NCBI GenBank assembly: GCA_007125075.1
Contig: SLDX01000019.1
Location: 1 to 64,000, forward strand
Direction: 5' to 3'
Length of the DNA stretch: 64,000 nt
Source of the DNA: Desulfonatronospira sp.
GTDB lineage: Bacteria > Desulfobacterota > Desulfovibrionia > Desulfovibrionales > Desulfonatronovibrionaceae
This document shows, in pieces, positions 17,031 through 25,651 of the stretch. Both the position numbers and the translations under genes were made by a program. The notes under the pieces are model-generated. The model was not told the origin of the DNA, ran no database searches, and was given only the letters and a program-made list of their open reading frames with translations. Every line of letters starts with the position of its first letter. Positions within the stretch are counted from its first letter, which is position 1.

Positions 17031-18014
17031 ATGAGCAGCAAAAAAAAACATCAATCCTCACTGAAAGGACAGGATGGACAGCTGAACGAAAAAAAAATGG
17101 CCGAAAAACTGGAAAGCACCGTTGGTCAGGAAGTAAACCCTTTGCCCAGCAATGCCCCGGTGCCCATGGATGCCTTGCGCATCTATATGCGTCAGTTAAG
17201 CAGTTTCCCTACCATGAGCGCTGAAGAAGAGTTTGAACTGGCCAGAAAATTCCGCGATGAAGGGGATCAGGATGCGGCATTTATGATCATCACCGCCAAC
17301 TTGCGTCTTGTGGTCAAGATAGCAATGGAATTTCAGCGCAGATGGATGAAAAACGTGCTTGATCTCATCCAGGAGGGCAATGTGGGTCTGATGAAGGCTT
17401 TGAAGAAATTTGATCCGGACAAGGGAATAAAATTTTCCTATTATGCTTCATTCTGGATAAGGGCCTATATTTTGAAATTCATCATGGATAACTGGCGCAT
17501 GGTCAAAATAGGCACCACTCAGGCCCAGCGCAAACTATTCTATAATCTGAGCAAGGAAAGACAAAGGCTTGAATCCCTGGGCATCACCGCTGATACGGAT
17601 GCTATTTCCCAGAGCCTGGATGTTTCTGAATCCGTTGTGGTTGAAATGGGCCAGCGGCTCGGACAGCACGATCTGTCTCTGGATATGCCATACAGCGAAG
17701 ACTCCGATGTAACCCCGATGAGCGTTATCCCGGCAGGAGGAATCGGAGCTGAAGAGGAAGTGCTCAAGGGTGAAACCGCTGAACTGCTGCACCAGAATAT
17801 TGAAGAGATGATGCCGCAGCTGACCGATAAGGAAAAAGACATCATCGAACTGAGACTTCTGGCGGAGTCACCCTCGACTTTGAGGGAAATCGGGGATAAA
17901 CACGGCATAACCCGGGAGAGGGTGCGCCAGATAGAATCCAGGCTGCTGGAAAAGATAAAAGCGCGGATCAAAAAAAATATCGGTGATTTTTCTGAGGAGT
18001 GGATCGAGGAATAA
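17031..18014 (+). CDS. rpoH: RNA polymerase sigma-32-like factor (RpoH)
   Basis: A sigma-70-family factor of the heat-shock subgroup, 327 residues with a charged N-terminal extension of about 50. Region 1.2 (DALRIYMRQLSSFPTMSAEE) and region 2 (RWMKNVLDLIQEGNVGLMKA, then FSYYASFWIRAYIL) are present. The following QRKLFYNLSKE matches the RpoH box (QRKLFFNLR). Region 4.2 is LREIGDKHGITRERVRQIES. No region 1.1 is present, excluding a primary sigma factor. It is divergent from metH, with a 161-base AT-rich spacer. Confidence 0.9.
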   Translation: MSSKKKHQSSLKGQDGQLNEKKMAEKLESTVGQEVNPLPSNAPVPMDALRIYMRQLSSFPTMSAEEEFELARKFRDEGDQDAAFMIITANLRLVVKIAMEFQRRWMKNVLDLIQEGNVGLMKALKKFDPDKGIKFSYYASFWIRAYILKFIMDNWRMVKIGTTQAQRKLFYNLSKERQRLESLGITADTDAISQSLDVSESVVVEMGQRLGQHDLSLDMPYSEDSDVTPMSVIPAGGIGAEEEVLKGETAELLHQNIEEMMPQLTDKEKDIIELRLLAESPSTLREIGDKHGITRERVRQIESRLLEKIKARIKKNIGDFSEEWIEE

Positions 18015-18070
18015 CCTGCTTCAATGTGTCCTGGAAAGTATTTAAGTCTTATTTGCCAATCTGGAAAATT

Positions 18071-19792
18071 ATGTATTGCAAAATATTTTTTTTATCCCTG
18101 CTCCTTTTAAGCTTGACCGCCTGTGCTTCTAAAACGGAGCCGTTCACTGATCAAAGGGCCGGGCATGAAGTGCAGTGGAAACTTTCACCGCAGGCCCTGG
18201 TTATCTATCATTATCTGGAAGCTCTCGACCATCTGGCCAGGAAAGACAGTGACAATGCGGTTCTTGCCCTGGAAAACGCCCTGAGCATTGCTCCGAATTA
18301 TGGATTGTTCATGGAGCTGGCCCGGGTCTACCGGGATCAGGGCAAAAAGTCGCAGGCTCTTTCCGCCCTGCACAGGGGTATAGAGCTTTTTCCGCAGAAC
18401 CCGGACCTGCATTTTCTGCTTGCTGAGTTTTATCTTGAAGACAACAAACAAGAAGAGGCTGTTCAGTCTTTGATGCGCTATAAAGATCTGGTTTCCGGAG
18501 ATCTTCGGGCCTATGAAAACCTGGCTGCCTTTTATCTTGAATTAAATGAGCACGCCAGGGTAGTGGATCTTCTGGAGGAAATCCCTGCTGATCAAAGAAG
18601 TCCGGAAATAAACTACTATCTGGGCCGGGCCAGCAGCGAGCTTGGGGATTACAGAAAAGCCTCAGCTTATCTGCAGCAGGCAGTGAGGCAAAGATCCGGT
18701 TTTTTGCAGGCCTGGGCGGAAAAAGCCTTTATCTATGAGCAGAAAAGAAACTATCTGCAGGCAGAAAAGACTTATCAGCAGCTCCTCAGACTCGGAGAGT
18801 TTAATCCGGATCTGATACTGCGCATTGTTGAACTCAATCTGCTCTTGAATAATCCGGATAATGCCCTGAAAATGGCCAGAACAGGTCCTGAAATGGATTA
18901 TTTTCAGCTTAGAGTGGTCCAGCTTTTTGTGCACAACGGATTTTTCGAACATGCCCGGAGTTTTCTGCAGGACATGATGCTCAATCAGGATTATTCAGCA
19001 AGCATCTATTTTTACCTGGCTGTGGTGGCATACGAAGGCTTTGACGATGCCGGCGGCGCTCTTGAGCATCTGCAGCAGGTTCCTGTGGACAGTCCCAAAC
19101 ACCTGCAGGCCCTGACACTGAAGCTGCAGATTTTTTTCAGCATGGGGGAATACGAGCATGCTCTGGAACTTGCACGCGATGGTCAACAAATCCATCCTTC
19201 CGCCCGCAGTCTTTATCTCTATGAAGCGGTGATCCTGGAGATTACGGATGAGTACGCGCAGGCAATGACTGTCCTTGATCAGGCCCTGGAAATGTGGCCT
19301 AAAGATACAGATTTTCTATTCCGCAAAGGCGTGGTCTGGGATAAAAAGGGGGAAAAAGACAAGTCAATGCAGGTTTTGGAAGAAGTAATCGCCATTGATC
19401 AGGAACATCATCAGGCTTTGAATTATGTGGGGTACACCCTGGCCGATCAGGACCAGGACCTGGAAAGATCCCTGATTCTCATTCAAAGAGCGCTTGAGCT
19501 TGACCCTGGCAACGGCTATTATATAGATTCCCTGGCCTGGGTTTATTACCGGCAGGGAAAGTTTGCCCTGGCCTGGGAAGAGATTCTGCGCGCAGTAAAA
19601 GCAGTGAATGACGACCCGGTCATCTGGGAGCACTACGGAGATATCGCCCGGGCGCTGAGCAGAATTGACGATGCACTTTTCGGATATAAGCAGGCCCTGG
19701 TGCACGGATCAGAAAATGGTAAACATATTCGAGAACTCATCGATAAAATCAAAAGTATGCCCGACAAGAACACCCGGGCCGCGATTCCATGA
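18071..19792 (+). CDS. TPR-repeat lipoprotein
   Basis: A 573-residue lipoprotein. Its signal peptide ends in the lipobox LTAC (residues about 12-18 from ATG 18071), then come roughly a dozen or more TPR units across the rest (for example AVLALENALSIAPNYGLFME and RALELDPGNGYYIDSLAWVY). It probably sits in the outer membrane as a scaffold. The ORF track start (17999) lies inside rpoH and would bury the signal peptide, so ATG 18071 is chosen. Its stop overlaps the start of the LolB-like lipoprotein by four bases, implying coupled translation and a joint envelope role. Confidence 0.88.
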   Translation: MYCKIFFLSLLLLSLTACASKTEPFTDQRAGHEVQWKLSPQALVIYHYLEALDHLARKDSDNAVLALENALSIAPNYGLFMELARVYRDQGKKSQALSALHRGIELFPQNPDLHFLLAEFYLEDNKQEEAVQSLMRYKDLVSGDLRAYENLAAFYLELNEHARVVDLLEEIPADQRSPEINYYLGRASSELGDYRKASAYLQQAVRQRSGFLQAWAEKAFIYEQKRNYLQAEKTYQQLLRLGEFNPDLILRIVELNLLLNNPDNALKMARTGPEMDYFQLRVVQLFVHNGFFEHARSFLQDMMLNQDYSASIYFYLAVVAYEGFDDAGGALEHLQQVPVDSPKHLQALTLKLQIFFSMGEYEHALELARDGQQIHPSARSLYLYEAVILEITDEYAQAMTVLDQALEMWPKDTDFLFRKGVVWDKKGEKDKSMQVLEEVIAIDQEHHQALNYVGYTLADQDQDLERSLILIQRALELDPGNGYYIDSLAWVYYRQGKFALAWEEILRAVKAVNDDPVIWEHYGDIARALSRIDDALFGYKQALVHGSENGKHIRELIDKIKSMPDKNTRAAIP

Positions 19793-20547
19793 TGAATTAT
19801 TTTAAAATTTTATGCCTTGCTTTAAGTGTTTTATTCTTGACGGCTTCCTGTGCACCCAAAAGAATGCCTGTCGAGCGTCCTCCTGAAGTTGTCTGGAGCG
19901 ATTTCCGAGCCAAAACACCTGAATACGCACAGGACAAGGGTTTCATAATCCGTTCCAGCATAAGCTTTGTCACCGCAGAGAGCAGAAACCGTTTTCAGGC
20001 TTCTATTTGGGGTTTTTCCGGTTATCCTGTGCGCATGGATCTTTCCGCAGGTTTCGGGCGGATATTTTCCATGTGGCTTGAAGATGAACTGACCTGGCAG
20101 GCATACTTCCCTGATGAACAGACCAGATATCTGCACTCCGACGGAAGCATGGGAGCCGCACTTCTTGGATTTCCCATTCCTTTTAATCTGCACGAGACAG
20201 CTCTTATCCTCATGGGATATTTAGATGTGCTCATCCCCGGGCAGTATCATCATGCTCAGTTCAAAAACGGCATGTGGAAGTATCATTTTGAGGATGAACG
20301 CGTAGGCAGTGTGGTTCTGGATCAGGCAGGCAACCTGAATTATGTTTCCGGTAAGGGGTGGAGGGTTGAATTTGAAGGCCTGGAGCAGAAAAACGGCCTT
20401 GTTTATTTTTCACGTCTGGACATGCAGCTCTTCGATGACAATCAGGCGACCATCCGGATAAGATCCATTGACCTGGATCAGGACTGGGAACCTGAACAGC
20501 TTGAACTGGATCTGCCGGAAAATATTCAAAGCGTTTTTTTATATTGA
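19789..20547 (+). CDS. LolB-like outer-membrane lipoprotein
   Basis: A 252-residue lipoprotein with lipobox LTASC near residue 21. The mature part alternates short beta strands and looks like the half-barrel fold shared by LolB and DUF4292 proteins (VRMDLSAGFGRIFSMWLEDE, GFPIPFNLHETALILMGYLD). LolB inserts lipoproteins into the outer membrane; here that role is inferred only from general layout and from pairing with a TPR lipoprotein, so the symbol is left blank. The ATG overlaps the upstream stop (ATGATGA). Confidence 0.65.
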   Translation: MMNYFKILCLALSVLFLTASCAPKRMPVERPPEVVWSDFRAKTPEYAQDKGFIIRSSISFVTAESRNRFQASIWGFSGYPVRMDLSAGFGRIFSMWLEDELTWQAYFPDEQTRYLHSDGSMGAALLGFPIPFNLHETALILMGYLDVLIPGQYHHAQFKNGMWKYHFEDERVGSVVLDQAGNLNYVSGKGWRVEFEGLEQKNGLVYFSRLDMQLFDDNQATIRIRSIDLDQDWEPEQLELDLPENIQSVFLY

Positions 20548-20781
20548 CCTAAGGCCCATAATATTTCATGAAAGCCCTGGCAACAGCTTTTCATTGACTG
20601 TTTCGGGCATCTTTTTCTGTCCCGGCTGTCAGGCACTGAATAATAACAACAGACCTGGTTGATCTTCCGGTTAAATCTCAAAGAGCAATCCGGTTTTTCT
20701 AAATAACAGGCGACGTGTTCCAGTAAAAATAAGTTTTTCAGGTAATAAAAAGACTTGTCCAACCAACCTATGGAGTAAAAG

Positions 20782-21147
20782 ATGGCCTCTCAGGTACCGA
20801 TGCGCGGTTACACTCCCCGTTATGAACTTGATCCATGGCAGTTGTTTACCATTGCCTGGCGGCTGATTTTCAGCGAGATCCGCTGGAATTTCATTCGTTT
20901 ATGGCACCAGTGGGAAATCAATCAACTGAAAAAAAGACTTGATCAGGAAAAGCTGAGGCTTGCAGAGGTGATCTGCAGCAGGCGCAACGTCAAGAATAAA
21001 TATCTGGATCTTAAGGATCCGGACCTGGATCTGGTACTGGGGCAGATCTTTTTTCTGGAGGAAGAAATCGCTCACCTGCGAAAAGAGCTTGAGGTCAAGC
21101 GGCAAATATATGTGGAAAACCGAATGATCAAGTATATGGGCGAGTAA
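20782..21147 (+). CDS. Hypothetical coiled-coil protein, 121 aa
   Basis: Not recognised. The N-terminal 45 residues are rich in aromatics (DPWQLFTIAWRLIFSEIRWN) and could be an amphipathic membrane-surface helix. From about 48 to 115 the protein is highly charged with heptad-like spacing (two helices, QLKKRLDQEKLRLAEV and IAHLRKELEVKRQIY), suggesting a coiled coil. GGAG lies before the ATG. It is followed 17 bases later by rpiB and is likely co-transcribed with it. A 234-base gap to the lipoprotein gene upstream has no recognised element. Confidence 0.65.
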   Translation: MASQVPMRGYTPRYELDPWQLFTIAWRLIFSEIRWNFIRLWHQWEINQLKKRLDQEKLRLAEVICSRRNVKNKYLDLKDPDLDLVLGQIFFLEEEIAHLRKELEVKRQIYVENRMIKYMGE

Positions 21148-21164
21148 GTTTTTCAGGAGTGATA

Positions 21165-21641
21165 GTGGAAACTAAGACCATTGTCTTTGGCTCTGATCAT
21201 GCCGGACTTATACTCAAGAAAGCCCTGATGGATCACCTTGGTCCTGAGTGGAACAAGCTGGATATCGGTCCGCTGGAAAATAAAAGCTGCGACTATCCGG
21301 AATACGCAGCAAAGGTCTGTACGCAGGTGCTGGCGCATGACTGCCCGGGAATCCTTATTTGCGGTTCAGGCATAGGCATGTCCATGTCCGCAAACAGGTT
21401 CCAGGGTATCCGGGCGGCTCTATGCACCAATGAATATATGGCCAGGATGTCCAGGATGCATAACAATGCCAATATATTATGCATGGGAGAAAGAATCATC
21501 GGGGTGGATCTGGCCAAAAGCATAATGGATGTTTTTTTGCAGGCCAGGTTTGAAGGGGGCAGGCACCAAAAAAGAGTGGAGCACCTGGAAGAACTGGGCA
21601 AAGAGCCTTTACCGTCCATACAGGGACATGTTCAGGATTGA
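21165..21641 (+). CDS. rpiB: Ribose-5-phosphate isomerase B
   Basis: Interconverts ribose 5-phosphate and ribulose 5-phosphate in the pentose phosphate pathway. The 158-residue protein carries FGSDHAG near the N-terminus, the active-site region GILICGSGIGMSMSANR (about 62-78), then YMARMSRMHNNANILCMGER, all typical of the RpiB/LacAB family. GTG 21165 is preferred over the track's GTG 21159, because AGGAG (21155-21159) overlaps the earlier codon and sits five bases before the later one. A hairpin overlaps the stop. Confidence 0.95.
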   Translation: METKTIVFGSDHAGLILKKALMDHLGPEWNKLDIGPLENKSCDYPEYAAKVCTQVLAHDCPGILICGSGIGMSMSANRFQGIRAALCTNEYMARMSRMHNNANILCMGERIIGVDLAKSIMDVFLQARFEGGRHQKRVEHLEELGKEPLPSIQGHVQD

Positions 21642-21663
21642 TTCATTTTTGTTCCTGAATCAA
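21638..21663. terminator. Hairpin between convergent rpiB and ahbB
   Basis: TTGATTCA and TGAATCAA form an eight-base perfect stem around a ten-base T-rich loop. The structure overlaps the rpiB stop codon and ends eight bases before the 3' end of the convergent ahb gene. The stem is A/T-rich and no long T tract follows, so termination strength is uncertain. Confidence 0.45.
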
Positions 21664-21670
21664 CATTCAG

Positions 21671-22138
21671 CTACTCCATTGGAAAATCCACCTTGATCTT
21701 GAACATTTTCCGGGCAGGCAGGTTGAGTATCTCAATGCCAGTTCCGGCGGTGATTTTTTCTAGTGATTTTTGCACTTCTTCCTTTGAGGGTCCTATATAA
21801 GTGAACCAGACATTATATATGTGCCGCCTCAGGTAGTTATGGGTCACACCGGGATGCCGGTTCACTTCAGCCACGAATTCTTCGAGCTTATCCTCAGGAA
21901 CTGCTGCTGCACATAAAGTGCTGTGCCATCCAAGCATGCGGGACTGAAAGTTCCCCCCGATCCTGCGGATCACCCCTTTTTGCTTCATGGATCTGATCCT
22001 GGCCAGAGTTTCAGCCTGCGTCAGCCCAGTTCTTTTGCCTATCCAGGCGTATGGCCTGTGTTCTATAGGAAAGTCGGTCTGGATGATGTCCAGAATCTTT
22101 TTATCCACATCGCTCAGGTCAACAGAGGTCTCTTTCAT
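21671..22138 (-). CDS. ahbB: Sirohaem decarboxylase subunit (AhbA/AhbB family)
   Basis: An Lrp/AsnC-fold protein of 155 residues that with its paralogue removes two carboxyl groups from sirohaem to give 12,18-didecarboxysirohaem. Visible are the N-terminal HTH (VDKKILDIIQTDFPIEHRPYA), the family-typical VIRRIGGNFQSRMLGWHSTL and HNYLRRHIYNVWFTYIGP, which hold conserved His/Arg/Tyr residues. Its place at the end of ahbC-hemB-ahbD strongly supports this over a DNA regulator. AhbB rather than AhbA is my guess from gene order. ATG 22138, with AAGGA before it, replaces the much earlier track start. Confidence 0.87.
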   Translation of the reverse strand: MKETSVDLSDVDKKILDIIQTDFPIEHRPYAWIGKRTGLTQAETLARIRSMKQKGVIRRIGGNFQSRMLGWHSTLCAAAVPEDKLEEFVAEVNRHPGVTHNYLRRHIYNVWFTYIGPSKEEVQKSLEKITAGTGIEILNLPARKMFKIKVDFPME

Positions 22139-22172
22139 GATCCTTCTTTCTCCGGATAAGGACGATATGCTC

Positions 22173-23258
22173 CTACATGTGTTTTTGGGCTCTGTCCGGA
22201 AGATATGAGCACAAAGGCTCCTCCTCCAGAAAGTCTTCGCGCATGGTGTGCGCCCTGGCTCTGCAACCTCCGCAGACCCGGTGGTATTCACAGATCCCGC
22301 ATTTGCCCTTGTATTCCTTAATATTTCTCAGCTGCTTAAACTGAAGAGAATTTTTCCATATTTCAGGAAAGAAAGTTTCTTTTATGTTGCCGCAGTCCAG
22401 TTCCAGGTAGCCGCAGGGCTGAACCTGTCCGGTATGAGAAATAAAACAGAAGCCGATTCCTCCCAGGCATCCCCTGGTCATGGCGTCAAGTCCGAAATTT
22501 TCCTTGTTCACAGTCATGTTTTCTTCTCTGGCCCGCTGGCGCATGATCCTGTAGTAATGGGGAGCGCACGTGGCTTTGAGATGCATGCTCGTGGTTTTGC
22601 GAAAATCATAAAACCAGTTGAGCACTTTCTCGTATTGTGCGGCAGTGATGAACTGATCAGTTATCCTTGCTCCACGTCCGGTAGGCACGAGCATGAAAAT
22701 ATGCCAGGCAACGGCTCCAAGCTCCTGGGCCAGATGAAATATATCCTTGAATTTATCCAGATTATCCCTGGTGACCGTGGTGTTAATCTGAAACTCCACT
22801 CCAGCGGCTTTCAGATGTTCTATGCCGGCCAGGGACTGCTCAAAGGCTCCCGGGACTCCTCGCAGCGAGTCATGCAGGGCGGCGGTGGAGCCGTCAATGG
22901 AGATGCTGCAGCGCTGGATACCGGATGTCCTTATCCGGGCCGCGTTTTCAGGATTGATCAGTGTTCCGTTGGGGGCCATGACGCAGCGAAGCCCCAAAGA
23001 ATCGGCGTAAGCAATAAGTTCAAAGATATCCGGTCTGAGCAGGGGCTCTCCGCCGGTAAATATGATCACCGGACTCCCGGTTTCAGGGAAGCTGTCGATC
23101 AGTTTTTTGGCCTGAGCAGTATCCAGTTCTCCGGGATAAGGCTCGGGATGGGCCTCAGCCCGGCAGTGCCTGCAGGCCAGATTGCATGATCTGGTTATTT
23201 CCCAGGCGATGAGCCTTAAAGGAGGATTTCCAGTATTTTTTGAATGTTCATGATCCAT
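22173..23258 (-). CDS. ahbD: Haem b synthase, radical SAM protein AhbD
   Basis: Radical SAM enzyme that decarboxylates two propionates of iron-coproporphyrin III to vinyl groups, giving haem b. The [4Fe-4S]/SAM motif is TRSCNLACRHC near residue 25 and GGEPLLRPD follows. The C-terminal SPASM-like cluster region has CGYLELDCG and CGICEYHRVCGGCRARAH, which would bind a second cluster. The 361-residue length and position between hemB and ahbB match AhbD. The related peptide-modifying SPASM proteins are the alternative, but the context argues against them. Confidence 0.9.
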   Translation of the reverse strand: MDHEHSKNTGNPPLRLIAWEITRSCNLACRHCRAEAHPEPYPGELDTAQAKKLIDSFPETGSPVIIFTGGEPLLRPDIFELIAYADSLGLRCVMAPNGTLINPENAARIRTSGIQRCSISIDGSTAALHDSLRGVPGAFEQSLAGIEHLKAAGVEFQINTTVTRDNLDKFKDIFHLAQELGAVAWHIFMLVPTGRGARITDQFITAAQYEKVLNWFYDFRKTTSMHLKATCAPHYYRIMRQRAREENMTVNKENFGLDAMTRGCLGGIGFCFISHTGQVQPCGYLELDCGNIKETFFPEIWKNSLQFKQLRNIKEYKGKCGICEYHRVCGGCRARAHTMREDFLEEEPLCSYLPDRAQKHM

Positions 23259-23364
23259 TATTTATCCTTTCTAAATGTTCAACATATTTTTTTCCTAACC
23301 GGTGATCCACCCGGAAGAAGCACGAGAAAAAATCAGAAGAGCATTTTGAAAACATGGTGAATTA

Positions 23365-24348
23365 TTATTTCTTGCCGGCAATCCATTTCAGTATGTCCCG
23401 GGTGAAATATGTAAGAATAATATCCGCACCAGCCCTTTTGATGGCTGTAACCGATTCCAGGACCGCGCCCTTTTCCTCCAGCCAGCCCTGACCGGCTGCC
23501 GCCTTGATCTGACTGTATTCTCCGCTGACCTGATAGGCGGCCAGCGGCAGATCAAAAGAACCGCGCAATGCGCGTATGATATCCAGATAGGGCAGGGCGG
23601 GCTTGACCATGAGGATATCGGCGCCTTCCTGAACATCAGCCCGGGATTCGCGCATGGCTTCCCGGGCATTGGCCGGGTCCATCTGGTAAGTCTTTCTGTC
23701 TCCAAAGGCAGGTGCGCTCTGGGCGGCATCCCTGAATGGACCGTAATAAGCCGAAGCATATTTGACAGCGTAGGACATGACCGGCAGTTCCCTGTGACCG
23801 TTGGCGTCCAGAGCCTCTCTGACAGCCAGGACGCGACCGTCCATCATGTCGGAGGGAGCGACGATATCCGCTCCGGACAGGGCGTGGGACAAAGCGGTTC
23901 TGGCCAGAAGTTCCAGGCTGGGATCGTTTTTCACTTCACTGTCCCTGATGATCCCGCAATGTCCGTGATCCATATATTCGCAAAGGCATACGTCAGTAAT
24001 GACCACAAGCTCAGGGAAGCGCTTCTTGATCCTTTGTACTGCCTGCTGAATAATGCCGTTTTCAGCATAAGCGGCGCTGGCCCGGCTGTCTTTATGTGCG
24101 GGTATGCCGAAGAGGATAAGGTTTTTCAGACCCAGATCGATGTCTCCGGCAACAACCTCCAGCAGGCGTGCTAGTCCCAGCTGGCTCTGCCCGGGCATGG
24201 AGGCAATGGGTCTTAAAGTGTTTTCATCTGGACTTTCCAGGACAAAATAGGGCTGCACAAGGGCAGAGGCCTGGATGCCGGTTTCCCGGATCAGATCCCT
24301 GATGCCCGGGGATCTGCGCAGTCTTCGGCCGCGGTGAAATTTCTGCAA
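23365..24348 (-). CDS. hemB: Porphobilinogen synthase
   Basis: Condenses two 5-aminolevulinates to porphobilinogen. The 327-residue protein has the zinc-binding cysteine cluster CLCEYMDHGHCG (about 115-127) and both Schiff-base lysine regions, SYAVKYASAYYGPFRD and LMVKPALPYLD, followed by YQVSGEYS. The track begins at a TTG ten codons upstream. TTG 24348 is preferred because CAGGAG lies six bases before it. It is embedded between the two radical SAM haem genes, so its pyrroles feed sirohaem and then haem. Confidence 0.95.
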   Translation of the reverse strand: MQKFHRGRRLRRSPGIRDLIRETGIQASALVQPYFVLESPDENTLRPIASMPGQSQLGLARLLEVVAGDIDLGLKNLILFGIPAHKDSRASAAYAENGIIQQAVQRIKKRFPELVVITDVCLCEYMDHGHCGIIRDSEVKNDPSLELLARTALSHALSGADIVAPSDMMDGRVLAVREALDANGHRELPVMSYAVKYASAYYGPFRDAAQSAPAFGDRKTYQMDPANAREAMRESRADVQEGADILMVKPALPYLDIIRALRGSFDLPLAAYQVSGEYSQIKAAAGQGWLEEKGAVLESVTAIKRAGADIILTYFTRDILKWIAGKK

Positions 24349-24443
24349 TTGATACTCCTGTGCATGTAAATTTATCAAGCCGATATTAATCAGGCCCGGA
24401 AAAGCTTCATGTCTGCAAGGCAGCTTTTAATTCCCGGCTTAAT

Positions 24444-25625
24444 CTAGGCCCTGATTTCCTCGTCAGTCAGATAGCAGGCTGGATCCTCGGCCCAGACGTC
24501 TCCATGGCAGGCCTCAGCCCTGGCCCTGAAATTACCGGCGCATATGTTCAAAAAGCGGCATCCGGCACATCTGCCCCGCACGTATTTTTTCTTATCCTTG
24601 AGCTTGGATAGCAGCTCTATTGAATCGTCCTCCCAGATCATGGAGAAAGGGCGGTGCAGGACATTGCCGAAGACGTGCTGCCGCCAGAATTGATCCGGAT
24701 GGACACTGCCGTCCCAGGAAATACATCCTATGCCCCGGCCGGAATTGTTCCCTTCATTGAACTGCAGAAGCTTGAACACTTCTTTCGCCCGTTCAGGGTC
24801 CTCTTTCAGCAGACGCAGATATATGTACGGTCCGTCAGCGTGGTTGTCCACGGTCAGGACTTCCTTGGGCATTCCAGACTCAAAAAGGTCTCTGGTTTCG
24901 TCAAGGATCAGGTCCACCAGCCGGCGGGTGGACTGATGGTCCAGGTCTTCGTTCATGAGTTCTGAGCCCCTGCCGGAATAGACCAGGTGGTAAAAGCAGA
25001 CCCGGGGGATCTCCATGTCCTTCAAAAGATTGAAGATGTAACTGACCTCGCCTACGTTGCGTTTGTTCACGGTAAAGCGAAGTCCCACTTTCAGGCCTTC
25101 GGCCTGACAGTTCTCAACCCCCTCCATTGCCTTTGCAAACGATCCGGGGACGCCCCGGAACCTGTCATGCACTTCAGGTCCGCCGTCGATGGAAATGCCC
25201 ACATAGGAAAGGCCTACTGCCTTGAGTTCGCGGGCTCTGGTTTTGGTGATCAATGTCCCGTTGGTGGAAATGACCGCGCGTATGCCCAGGCTGACTGCGT
25301 GACTGGCCAGTTCGGTCAGATCCTGGCGCACCAGTGGTTCTCCGCCGGAAAAGAGCATGACCGGTGCCCCGTAAGCTGCCAGATCGGCGATGACCGCCTT
25401 GGCCTGTTCAGTTCCGATCTCGTCCAGGCCATGAAGATCCCGGGCCTGGGCATAACAGTGCACGCATTTCAGATTGCAGCGTCTGGTCATGTTCCAGACT
25501 ACGACAGGTTTTTTATCTATGGAAAACTGCAGTAAATGCGAAGGCAGCTTTTTGGCTTCGCGACCGTAGCGCAGTGCGTCAGAGGCTTCCACAGCCCCGC
25601 AGTAAAGTTTTGATATTCCAATCAT
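24444..25625 (-). CDS. ahbC: 12,18-didecarboxysirohaem deacetylase, radical SAM AhbC
   Basis: Radical SAM enzyme that removes two acetate side chains from didecarboxysirohaem to give iron-coproporphyrin III. The N-terminal block IGISKLYCG is, as far as I recall, typical of AhbC. The radical SAM motif TRRCNLKCVHCYA lies near residue 50, with SGGEPLVRQD after it. The C-terminal cysteines (CAGCRFLNICAGNFRARAEAC) mark an auxiliary cluster. At 393 residues it has the expected length. It is the first gene of the cluster in transcription order, preceded by a 26-base gap to the zinc-ribbon gene. Confidence 0.92.
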   Translation of the reverse strand: MIGISKLYCGAVEASDALRYGREAKKLPSHLLQFSIDKKPVVVWNMTRRCNLKCVHCYAQARDLHGLDEIGTEQAKAVIADLAAYGAPVMLFSGGEPLVRQDLTELASHAVSLGIRAVISTNGTLITKTRARELKAVGLSYVGISIDGGPEVHDRFRGVPGSFAKAMEGVENCQAEGLKVGLRFTVNKRNVGEVSYIFNLLKDMEIPRVCFYHLVYSGRGSELMNEDLDHQSTRRLVDLILDETRDLFESGMPKEVLTVDNHADGPYIYLRLLKEDPERAKEVFKLLQFNEGNNSGRGIGCISWDGSVHPDQFWRQHVFGNVLHRPFSMIWEDDSIELLSKLKDKKKYVRGRCAGCRFLNICAGNFRARAEACHGDVWAEDPACYLTDEEIRA

Positions 25626-25651
25626 TGTAAGTCCTTAAGTTAGATTTATCT

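Noticed and set aside
21671-22138. Lrp/AsnC-type DNA-binding regulator
   Set aside because: The position in the ahb cluster and the HNYLRRHIYNVWFT block mark a sirohaem decarboxylase subunit.
22248-23189. 313-codon plus-strand ORF antisense to ahbD
   Set aside because: It is the shadow of a well-conserved radical SAM gene. The codon pattern and cysteine motifs belong to the minus strand.
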